A stretch of DNA of 6,386 bases from Thermoanaerobaculia bacterium (GTDB lineage Bacteria; Acidobacteriota; Thermoanaerobaculia; Multivoradales; UBA5704). Shown here piece by piece: positions 1 through 5,000 of the stretch (its first letter is position 1; the number at the start of each line of letters is the position of its first letter). The notes below the pieces were generated by a model that did no database searches, was not told the DNA's origin, and was given only the letters and a program-made list of their open reading frames with translations. Made by a program: the position numbers and the translations under genes. The stretch spans positions 1 through 6,386 of the forward strand of contig JAICSG010000245.1 in the NCBI GenBank assembly GCA_025937035.1, read 5' to 3'.

Positions 1-138
1 GACCGGCGATCCCAAGCAAAGAGATGCTGGAGCGGCAACCTTCTTCTCGCCACGGCAGCCGAGAAGGAGCAGCAAGAGGAGCAACGTCCTGGGAGCGCGG
101 GCCGAGCCAAGGACACCAGGGACGAACAAAAACGGCAT
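1..138 (-). CDS. Probable lipoprotein, 5' end only (cut by window edge)
   Basis: An open frame of 46 codons starts at an ATG (136-138) and runs off the left edge without a stop. Its product has basic residues (R14, R17), then eight leucines in a row (19-26), then G-C at 27-28 and a charged stretch RGEKK. LLGC followed by polar residues is a good lipobox, so the protein is probably exported, lipid-modified on Cys28 and membrane-anchored. The ribosome site is weak: AAGGA, part of the repeat upstream, lies about 12 bases before the ATG. It follows the anti-sigma gene by 60 bases on the same strand, so co-transcription is likely. The mature domain is outside the window and its function cannot be told. 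The start is uncertain because codons 6-11 fall inside a 9-bp repeat; TTG at codon 19 is a poorer alternative. Being short, it could still be a chance frame. Confidence 0.55.
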   Translation of the reverse strand, partial: MPFLFVPGVLGSARAPRTLLLLLLLLGCRGEKKVAAPASLCLGSPV

Positions 139-192
139 CGGTGTTTTCTGTCCTTGAGGTCCTTGCAGTCCTTTATGTCCTTGGGGTCCTTT
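108..192. repeat. 9-bp-period GTCCYTK repeat, two inverted groups
   Basis: On the plus strand the heptamer GTCCTTG/T begins at 150, 159, 168, 177 and 186, an exact 9-base step with two variable bases between units. A sixth, decayed unit (CCTTTT) runs into the anti-sigma stop codon. Two units in the opposite orientation begin at 108 (CAAGGAC) and 117 (CAGGGAC), again 9 bases apart. The two groups flank a 26-base centre, and the 16-base arms 108-123 and 150-165 pair at 13 of 16 positions, so RNA from either strand could fold into a hairpin. In the minus-strand transcript the right group reads as successive AAGGAC, each with a Shine-Dalgarno-like AAGGA, ahead of the lipoprotein start. The left group lies inside that gene's signal-peptide codons. 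Whether it is a terminator, a translation element or a mobile repeat is not known. Confidence 0.85.
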
Positions 193-198
193 GGCCTT

Positions 199-966
199 TT
201 AGTCTCCCCCACTCGCCTCCGTCACCCGCAGGAGGTGCGTCTCGCGGACCTTCCCCGTGCCGTCCGCCAGCTCCAGCCGGTAGCGGCCGGGCGGCAGCCC
301 CTCGGGGAGGTAGAGGGTCAGGGCGAGATCCCGGTTCAGGCGCAGCTCGTTGGACGACAGCTCCCGGCTGGTCGCGGCGTCGCGGATCGTCAGCCGGTAG
401 GCCGGGATCTGCTCAGAGGGGTGGATCACCAGCATCTGGGGACCGGCCGGCACGGCCAGCTCCTGTCCGGCGGGACCGCGCTGGTCGGGAGCGATGTCGA
501 AGATGGGCACGTTGGCCCGCGGCGCTCCCCGGTCGCTCCGCTGCTGCAAATTCCAGATCGTCATGCCGATCAGCGCTACGAAGAACGTGGCGGCCAGCGT
601 CGTGGGCAGGCGAAACCCCTGGGATGGCCGCCGCGGGCCATCAGAGATCTGGCGGACGTTCTGGGGTGGCGGATCGGCGGGCGGATCGAGTTGCGGCCGG
701 AGCAGGCGCCAGAGGGCGGCGGTCTCCATCTCCTGGCCCGCCTCCGGCTCCCTGTCCGGCTGGACGAAATCCGCCGCGGCCGCCGCCAGATCGAAGCAGT
801 CGCGGCAGCGCACCAGGTGCTCCTGGAAACGCGCCTCCTCCTCCGCGGAGAGCTCGCCGCGCTGGTAGGCGATCCACTGATCGGGAGAGGGGTGGTCCAT
901 GGGCTCCGGGGACGCGTCGATCAGCTCCAGGAGGGTACCGCGAAAGTCGGATGGGCGCTCTGCCAC
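199..966 (-). CDS. Membrane anti-sigma factor with zinc-finger motif
   Basis: This 255-residue protein probably holds the adjacent ECF sigma factor inactive at the cytoplasmic membrane. Residues 25-60 look like the zinc-binding anti-sigma domain: H50-x3-C54-x2-C57 (HLVRCRDC) within a helical, acidic segment. One hydrophobic helix (about 121-139) separates a proline-rich cytoplasmic linker from an outer part of about 115 residues. That outer part looks beta-rich and ends in a YxL-type sheet (YLPEGLPPGRYRLEL), so it could be the signal-sensing domain. The start is a GTG, fixed by GGAGGTGA seven bases upstream, and no in-frame start is possible beyond the TGA 15 bases before it. That TGA is the sigma gene's stop, so the pair is probably co-transcribed and co-translated. 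The anti-sigma role rests on the motif and gene order. The signal and sensing mechanism cannot be read from the sequence. Confidence 0.85.
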   Translation of the reverse strand: MAERPSDFRGTLLELIDASPEPMDHPSPDQWIAYQRGELSAEEEARFQEHLVRCRDCFDLAAAAADFVQPDREPEAGQEMETAALWRLLRPQLDPPADPPPQNVRQISDGPRRPSQGFRLPTTLAATFFVALIGMTIWNLQQRSDRGAPRANVPIFDIAPDQRGPAGQELAVPAGPQMLVIHPSEQIPAYRLTIRDAATSRELSSNELRLNRDLALTLYLPEGLPPGRYRLELADGTGKVRETHLLRVTEASGGD

Positions 967-970
967 GTCG

Positions 971-978
971 TCACCTCC
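971..978 (-). promoter_or_regulatory. Ribosome binding site GGAGGTGA of the anti-sigma gene
   Basis: On the minus strand the octamer GGAGGTGA complements the 16S rRNA tail and leaves seven bases between GGAGG and the GTG at 966. It lies wholly in the 15-base gap after the sigma-factor stop and decides the GTG start. The same octamer with the same spacing occurs at 3000-3007. Confidence 0.8.
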
Positions 979-981
979 CGC

Positions 982-1641
982 TCAGAATTCGATCGTCCCA
1001 AAGGTGGTGTGCAGCTTGTCCCACAGCCGTTGGCGCGCCTGGAAGAGGTGGGCCTTGACGGTCTCCGGAGAGATGCGCAGGGCCGCGGCGATCTCCTGCA
1101 TGGTGCGCTCCTGATAGACGTGCAGCTCCACGCACAGGCGCTGCTTGGGAGCCAGCTCGCTGATCGCCTGCCGCAGGGCCTCCAGCCGCTCCTGGCGCAC
1201 GACGCGGTCGAGGGGCGAGGCCGTGGCGGAGGGTGAGGGGATCTGGGCTTCCGGAGACGGCTCCGGGGCCACCGGCAGATCCTCGATGGAGATCTCCGGC
1301 ACCGCGTTCCGGCCTCCCGGCTGGCGGTCCCGCCAATCCCGATAGACGTTGAAGGCGATGTGCAGCACCCACCCTTCCAGCGAGCCTTCCCCGCGATAGC
1401 CCTCCAGTCCTTTATAGATCCGCAGAAAGATCGCCTGGGTTAGGTCGAGGCGCTCCTCGGGCGAAAAAACCCGCGGCGCCAGAAAGCGCTCGACGCGCGG
1501 GCGGAAGCGGCGGAAGAGCAGCTCGAAATTCCTCTCGCGGTCGGAGCCCGACTGGAAGTCGCGCACCGCGCGGAGGTCGTCCTCGGTTCCCGCTCGCGAG
1601 CCGCCGCCGGCCGCGGGAGGGGTCTGTTCCCCTAGATTCAT
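982..1641 (-). CDS. ECF-type RNA polymerase sigma factor
   Basis: The product would direct RNA polymerase to a small set of promoters when released by the downstream anti-sigma factor. Numbered from the upstream GTG, region 2 spans about 43-110: a FELLFRRFRPRVERFL helix, then DLTQAIFLRIYKGL, the core-binding and -10-reading part, then GWVLHIAFNVYRDWRDR. Region 4 spans about 153-212 with a helix-turn-helix (TMQEIAAALRISPETVKAHL) that should read the -35 element. The linker between them (about 111-152) is long and rich in Pro, Ser and Glu. The ATG at 1641 gives 219 residues; a GTG at 1653 would add four. Neither has a strong ribosome site, but GGAAG lies five bases before the ATG, so it is preferred. 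The gene diverges from the SGNH hydrolase gene. No target promoter could be assigned, and no named sigma group is claimed. Confidence 0.92.
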   Translation of the reverse strand: MNLGEQTPPAAGGGSRAGTEDDLRAVRDFQSGSDRERNFELLFRRFRPRVERFLAPRVFSPEERLDLTQAIFLRIYKGLEGYRGEGSLEGWVLHIAFNVYRDWRDRQPGGRNAVPEISIEDLPVAPEPSPEAQIPSPSATASPLDRVVRQERLEALRQAISELAPKQRLCVELHVYQERTMQEIAAALRISPETVKAHLFQARQRLWDKLHTTFGTIEF

Positions 1642-1774
1642 CGTGGCTTCCACCGGCTGGCGGGAGGCATACCAGGCTCCGATCCAAGAGGGGGCTTTTC
1701 GCTAGTATCGCACAAAACCGCCGGCTCCCCTGGCGCGCGGCCCCCGGGTCCGTGCGAGAATCCCTGCCGTTCCC
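1642..1774. other. Divergent intergenic spacer, sigma gene / SGNH hydrolase gene
   Basis: These 133 bases must carry the promoters for both directions. The only AT-rich part is 1697-1717, with TAGTAT (1703-1708) as a possible -10 for the plus strand and GATACT as its counterpart on the other strand. Neither has a convincing -35 at 16-18 bases. The 20 bases before the ATG at 1775 contain no GGAGG-like site, so the hydrolase lacks the strong ribosome site seen at other genes here. Confidence 0.4.
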
Positions 1775-2857
1775 ATGCGCAAGAAACTGGCCCTCTCCGT
1801 CTTTTCGATTCTGATCACCCTGCTGTTCGCCGAGGTCGCGCTCCGCATCCTCGGGATCGGCGCCATCGGCCGGGGGTCCGCCTGGTTCGCGGGCGGCAAC
1901 CATCCGCGCTTCCTGTTTCAGCCGGACCCGTTGAGCGGCTACACCCTGCGGCCCGGCTTCCAGGGCCAGGAGATCGCCCAGAGCAAGGAGTTCGATGTGC
2001 CGGTGGCGATCGACGGCCAGGGGCTCCGGGTCCAGCCGCACCCGGCCCCGCCCCAGCCCCGGATCCTGGTCGCCGGCGACTCGATGACCTTCGGCGAGGG
2101 GGTGCCAGCCGATTCGACCTACCCGGCCGTGCTGGAGAGGACGCTCGGAGTCCACGTCGACAACGCCGGCGTGCCGGGCTACAGCAGCGCGCAGATGGTC
2201 GGCCGGCTGCGCCGCTATCTCCCTCTCCTCCACCCCAGGGTGGTGGTGATGACCCTCTCCCCCACCTGGGACCTCGGGCGCTGCGCCTCGCCGTTCGTCT
2301 ACAAGGGGGGCTACATCGTGGGCCAGGGGTACGTCGACCGGCTCATCCTGCTCGACGGCAACCTCTACCTGCGGGAGACCAGGCTGCCCGTCCTCGGCAC
2401 GGCCACGGCCTACGCCGAGCGCTACTCCAACCTCGCGCGCATCGCGCTGCCTTCGCTGGCGGACGCGGCCCGCAAGGCGATCCACAAAAGCACGCGGCCG
2501 GAGGTCAGCACCGCCGCGGACGTCGAGCCCACCGCGCGCAACCTCCAGGAGGCCCAGAGGCTGGCGAGCCAGGCCGGGGCCGCCTTCCTGGCGGTGATGA
2601 TCGACGATCGGGGCACGGAGTTCCGCCAGGACCGCGATCTCCTCCAGGCCCGGCTCCAGCAGCTCGGGGTCCCCTTCGTGGCCGCGGACGACCTGATCCC
2701 CAGCGCGCGCTGGCCCGGGCTCCGCTATCCCGTCGACTCCCACTGGAACGCGGCGGGCCATCGGGCGATGGGCGAGGCGCTGGCGCCGCGGATCAAGCCG
2801 CTCCTGGCAGCACCGCCTCCAGGCTCTCCAGGAGCTCCGCCGGCCTTGGAAAACTGA
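1775..2857 (+). CDS. Membrane-anchored SGNH/GDSL-family hydrolase
   Basis: A 360-residue SGNH-fold protein. Such enzymes are ester hydrolases or acyl transferases acting on lipids or on acetyl groups of cell-surface sugars. Residues 1-30 form a signal anchor (RKK, then a hydrophobic run), so the catalytic part should lie outside the cytoplasm. Block I is ILVAGDSMTFGEG with nucleophile Ser103. Asn130 in VDNAGVPGYSSAQ fits the oxyanion-loop region. Block V is PVDSHWNAAGH, giving Asp321 and His323. The usual GxND of block III is not evident; its place is taken by MTLSPTWD (159-166). The Pro- and Ala-rich tail (345-360) looks disordered. It starts a plus-strand pair with the alpha/beta hydrolase 67 bases on and diverges from the sigma gene. 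The ATG has no clear ribosome site, but the signal anchor supports it. The substrate cannot be told. Confidence 0.85.
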   Translation: MRKKLALSVFSILITLLFAEVALRILGIGAIGRGSAWFAGGNHPRFLFQPDPLSGYTLRPGFQGQEIAQSKEFDVPVAIDGQGLRVQPHPAPPQPRILVAGDSMTFGEGVPADSTYPAVLERTLGVHVDNAGVPGYSSAQMVGRLRRYLPLLHPRVVVMTLSPTWDLGRCASPFVYKGGYIVGQGYVDRLILLDGNLYLRETRLPVLGTATAYAERYSNLARIALPSLADAARKAIHKSTRPEVSTAADVEPTARNLQEAQRLASQAGAAFLAVMIDDRGTEFRQDRDLLQARLQQLGVPFVAADDLIPSARWPGLRYPVDSHWNAAGHRAMGEALAPRIKPLLAAPPPGSPGAPPALEN

Positions 2858-2872
2858 TCTCACTTCACCCTC

Positions 2873-2901
2873 TTGACCCTGACGTTGCGTGAGGCTCTAC
2901 C
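2873..2901 (+). promoter_or_regulatory. Weak promoter candidate before the alpha/beta hydrolase
   Basis: TTGACC at 2873-2878 matches five of six bases of a sigma-70 -35 box. A poor -10, TCTACC at 2896-2901 (three of six), follows after 17 bases. The -35 match lies in a 9-base direct repeat (CTTCACCCT, CTTGACCCT at 2863-2880), so it may be a by-product of repeat sequence. Confidence 0.2.
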
Positions 2902-2924
2902 TTGGGCTCAGGAGGATTGTGATC

Positions 2925-3971
2925 ATGAAAAAAGGGCCCCCCCCTTGGTCCCTGCTGCCCCTGGTGTCCCTGCTGTCCCTGCTCAGCTTCTTCTGCCGCG
3001 GAGGTGAGGCCATGCAACTGGATTCAGTCAAAGCGGATTTCACCGAAACCCCGCTCACCCTGGAGGTCGACGGCCTCCGCTTCCCCGCCCGGCTGACCGT
3101 TCCGGCGGCGGGCGATCCTGTCGCCGCCATCGTGCTGATCCCCGGCTCGCTGTTCATCGACGTGGACGGCGACCTTCCGAGCTTCAATCTCCATCCCCAC
3201 ATGTATGCGGACCTCGCCCGGCAGCTCGCCGCGCGGGGCCACGCCGTGCTGCGCTACGCCAAGCCCGGGCCGGGGACGGGCACGGAGACCGTCGACGCCG
3301 AGCGGGCTCAGGCGCACCTTCACTTCGCCGAGCGCGTGGTGGTGGCCCGGGCCGCCCTGAAGGCGCTTCGGGAGGGCCTGGGGGACAAAGCCTCGAAGGT
3401 CCGTGTCTGGATCGTGGCCGGCCACAGCGAGGGCGCGGTGGTGGCCTCGCTCCTGGCTCTCCAGGAGCCCGCGCTCTCGGGCCTCATCAGCCTCTCGGGG
3501 CCCTCGACGGGCCTGCTCTCGATCATGCGCGACCAGGCCGCGGCGATGCCGGGGGCCGGCGATCTCAAGGTCTACGACGACGCTCTCGCCCGCATCCGCC
3601 GCGGGGAGCCGCTCCCTCCCGAGGCCGCCAGGCATCCGCAGACGGCGATGCTGGCGACCATGGACCCGAGAAACCTGAGCTACATCCGGGAGGTGGACGC
3701 CGTCGATCCCGCGCCGGCCCTGGCCGCGGTGGAGCGCCCGGTGCTCCTCGTGCAGGGGGGCCGGGACGGCAGCGTCCCCGAGAAGCACGTCCACCGGCTG
3801 CTGGAGGCCCGGGGCGCGCGGCCCACCCGGCTCGCCCTCTTCGACGATCTCCAGCACTTCTACAAGCACGTCGAGCCGGGAACGGACCCGCAGGCCGCCT
3901 TCGGCCTCGCCACGCCGACCGATCCGCGGGTGGCCGAGGCGGTCGACCGGTGGGTGCGCGGGCTGTCGTAG
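2925..3971 (+). CDS. Alpha/beta hydrolase, probably exported serine esterase or peptidase
   Basis: From the ATG at 2925 this is a 348-residue alpha/beta-hydrolase. IVLIPGS (about 69-75) is the loop giving the oxyanion hole. GHSEG (166-170) is the nucleophile elbow with Ser168. VQGGRDGSVP carries the likely acid Asp281. LQHFYKH supplies the catalytic His311. The region between elbow and acid (about 195-265) is the lid or cap. The family cleaves esters, amides or peptides; the substrate is not evident. Two starts are credible. ATG 2925 follows AGGAGG by nine bases and gives a signal-peptide-like N terminus (MKK, a leucine-rich core, a GEA cleavage site). ATG 3012 follows a perfect GGAGGTGA by seven and gives a 319-residue protein without signal. 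The signal-peptide core is encoded by a 9-bp DNA repeat, so the longer start is not certain. A hairpin follows the stop. Confidence 0.88.
   Translation: MKKGPPPWSLLPLVSLLSLLSFFCRGGEAMQLDSVKADFTETPLTLEVDGLRFPARLTVPAAGDPVAAIVLIPGSLFIDVDGDLPSFNLHPHMYADLARQLAARGHAVLRYAKPGPGTGTETVDAERAQAHLHFAERVVVARAALKALREGLGDKASKVRVWIVAGHSEGAVVASLLALQEPALSGLISLSGPSTGLLSIMRDQAAAMPGAGDLKVYDDALARIRRGEPLPPEAARHPQTAMLATMDPRNLSYIREVDAVDPAPALAAVERPVLLVQGGRDGSVPEKHVHRLLEARGARPTRLALFDDLQHFYKHVEPGTDPQAAFGLATPTDPRVAEAVDRWVRGLS
2948..2981 (+). repeat. 9-bp-period GTCCCTG repeat at the 5' end of the hydrolase gene
   Basis: GTCCCTG begins at 2948, 2966 and 2975, and the variant GCCCCTG at 2957, all in one 9-base register. 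Read from the 2925 start, it encodes SLLPLVSLLSLL, the hydrophobic core of a signal peptide. It belongs to the same family as the array at 108-192: CCCTGGTGTCC, then a pyrimidine, then TG, occurs both here (2959-2972) and, on the minus strand, in the lipoprotein gene (108-121). Confidence 0.8.
3000..3007 (+). promoter_or_regulatory. Internal ribosome binding site GGAGGTGA, alternative start 3012
   Basis: A perfect GGAGGTGA lies inside the annotated reading frame, with seven bases between GGAGG and the in-frame ATG at 3012. Octamer and spacing equal those of the anti-sigma gene. It may be the true start of the hydrolase or give a second, unexported form. Confidence 0.5.
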
Positions 3972-3984
3972 GGGGGATGAGTCA

Positions 3985-4013
3985 TCCCCGGCGGGCGGGA
4001 TTCCCGCCGGGGA
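3985..4013. terminator. Hairpin between convergent genes, possible bidirectional terminator
   Basis: Arms 3985-3995 and 4003-4013 are complementary over 11 base pairs (TCCCCGGCGGG / CCCGCCGGGGA) around a 7-base loop. It begins 14 bases after the hydrolase stop (3971) and ends 19 bases before the EF-hand gene's stop (4032), as expected for a shared terminator of convergent genes. There is no T-run on either side, so it may act without being a classical intrinsic terminator. Confidence 0.6.
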
Positions 4014-4031
4014 GGCAGGCTCACGGGGAGC

Positions 4032-4541
4032 TTACTTCTTCTTCTTGGCGGGGGTCCCGAGGCTGCTGTCGAACTCGGCCGGCGTGATCGAGCCGTCGTG
4101 GTTCTTGTCCGCCTTGGCGAACCCGGCCTTGATGGGATCCTTGGCGCCCTTGAGATCCTTGGTGTTCACGTTCTTGGTCCAATCCGTCTGCTTCGACAGC
4201 CAGGCCTGGGCCTCGGCCTCCGAGATCTTGCCGTTGTGGTCGGCGTCGATCTCGTCGAACCGGGACTTGGCGCTGTTCGACGCATCGTCGGTGCACTGGG
4301 GGAAGAAGTGGCACTTCAGGTCCGTGCTGGCCGTGAACATGCCGCACTGCGTGTTGCAGTTGCAGCCGAAGGCGTTGCAGACCGGCATGTTCGGACCGGC
4401 GACGCACTGCGAGCTGGAAGAGATGGCATAGGGGCAGACGATCGCCGTGCAGCAGGCCGACGCGGCTCCGGCGGAGAGGAGCAACGCGGCGGCGAACAGA
4501 CCGAGGATGCCAAGGGTTGAGGCGACTGCGGAACGATTCAT
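4032..4541 (-). CDS. Exported cysteine-rich EF-hand protein
   Basis: A 169-residue small secreted protein. Residues 1-29 are a signal peptide (R3, a hydrophobic run, ASA before C30). A segment with ten cysteines follows (30, 31, 36, 46, 55, 60, 62, 66, 77, 83), probably paired in disulfides outside the cytoplasm. Two canonical EF-hand loops come next: DADHNGKISEAE (99-110) and DKNHDGSITPAE (145-156). Both have Asp at position 1, Gly at 6, a hydrophobic residue at 8 and Glu at 12, so both should bind calcium. It ends in KKKK. The start is supported by GGAGG seven bases before the ATG. It faces the hydrolase gene across the shared hairpin and lies 168 bases downstream of the DoxX-like gene on the same strand. 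No known family is recognised for the cysteine segment, so the role (calcium-dependent structure, binding or sensing) is open. Confidence 0.85.
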   Translation of the reverse strand: MNRSAVASTLGILGLFAAALLLSAGAASACCTAIVCPYAISSSSQCVAGPNMPVCNAFGCNCNTQCGMFTASTDLKCHFFPQCTDDASNSAKSRFDEIDADHNGKISEAEAQAWLSKQTDWTKNVNTKDLKGAKDPIKAGFAKADKNHDGSITPAEFDSSLGTPAKKKK

Positions 4542-4709
4542 CAGGGACCCTCCCTCGTGAAATGGGCCCGTCTCAGCCTCGCAAGAGAGGCCGGACCGAG
4601 ACCCGGTTGACCCTCCATGAGCTTCTCAAGCTTAGAAAGAAAAGAAATATCGCGGCTGGATACTACAACAGTCCAGCGCGGCCGGGAAGATCCCTCCCAG
4701 GCCCGCCGC
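4542..4709 (-). other. Intergenic leader of the EF-hand gene
   Basis: This stretch contains the EF-hand gene's ribosome site (4549-4553 as CCTCC on the plus strand), a small inverted repeat GCCTC-6-GAGGC in its leader (4576-4591) and an AT-rich patch with a pyrimidine run on the minus strand (about 4629-4655). That patch is the likeliest place for a promoter, but no matched -35/-10 pair is visible. No open frame here looks like a gene. Confidence 0.4.
4678..4706 (-). terminator. Weak hairpin after the DoxX-like gene
   Basis: Four bases beyond the gene's stop (4710-4712) the sequence can fold: GCGGCCGGGA (4678-4687) pairs with TCCC-A-GGCC-C-CGC (4695-4706, overlapping arms), leaving two single-base bulges. 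No T-run follows on the minus strand, so termination here is only a possibility. Confidence 0.3.
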
Positions 4710-5000
4710 TCAGCGGTTGAAGGGGTCTTCGTTGACCCAGTGAAAGCCCCGGGTGACGAGCAGGAATTTGGAATCCTCCACCCGGTGGAGGCTCGCCCGG
4801 ACCTTGTGGCCGTCGAACGTCCCCTCCAGCGTGAGGCGGTCCGGCGCGGGCCGCTGATAGGACAGGGCGGATTTCCAGACCGGGTCGTCGCGCCTGGTGA
4901 GCGCCATCGTCTTGTGGGCCGCATCGAGCTTGAGACCGTAACGCTGCCGGGAATCGCTCGTGAGCTGCACCGCGAACGTGCCTGGACGATCGAGGACCAG
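4710..5000 (-). repeat. Paralogous 3' segment, first copy (second copy 6096-6386)
   Basis: This segment corresponds base for base to 6096-6386 at a constant offset of 1386, which equals the length of the DoxX-like gene plus its 39-base gap. An 18-base block, ccggtggaggctcgcccg, is identical at 4782-4799 and 6168-6185. The divergence elsewhere marks an old tandem duplication of coding sequence, not a recent repeat. Confidence 0.75.

Noticed and set aside
108..192. CRISPR array
   Set aside because: The units are 7 bases with 2-base gaps; there are no unique spacers of 25-40 bases and no cas genes.
24..1236. Two long plus-strand frames (24-1058 and 154-1236) over the sigma/anti-sigma genes
   Set aside because: They lie antisense to the well-supported regulators and show low-complexity R/G/P/A composition. 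The VLEVLAVLYVLGVL stretch near 155-195 is the 9-bp repeat read through, not evidence of a membrane protein.
1749..1774. GGAAC on the minus strand at 1769-1773 as an ECF -35 box for autoregulation of the sigma gene
   Set aside because: GGAAC alone is too short to trust, no matching -10 (CGTC- or TCTGA-like) stands at 16-17 bases, and it abuts the start codon of the divergent gene.
1412..2863. 483-codon open frame on the minus strand over the SGNH gene and part of the sigma gene
   Set aside because: It overlaps recognisable protein motifs on both strands in other frames and is rich in R, G and A without any domain pattern; a shadow of high third-position GC.
3024..3869. 281-codon minus-strand frame over the alpha/beta hydrolase
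   Set aside because: Antisense to a gene with complete catalytic motifs, no start signal, shadow-like composition.
3976..3989. TGAGTCA-centred palindrome as an operator for a specific bacterial regulator
   Set aside because: The bases form part of a 17-base palindrome after a stop codon between convergent genes, where a promoter is not expected; no regulator with this site can be named.
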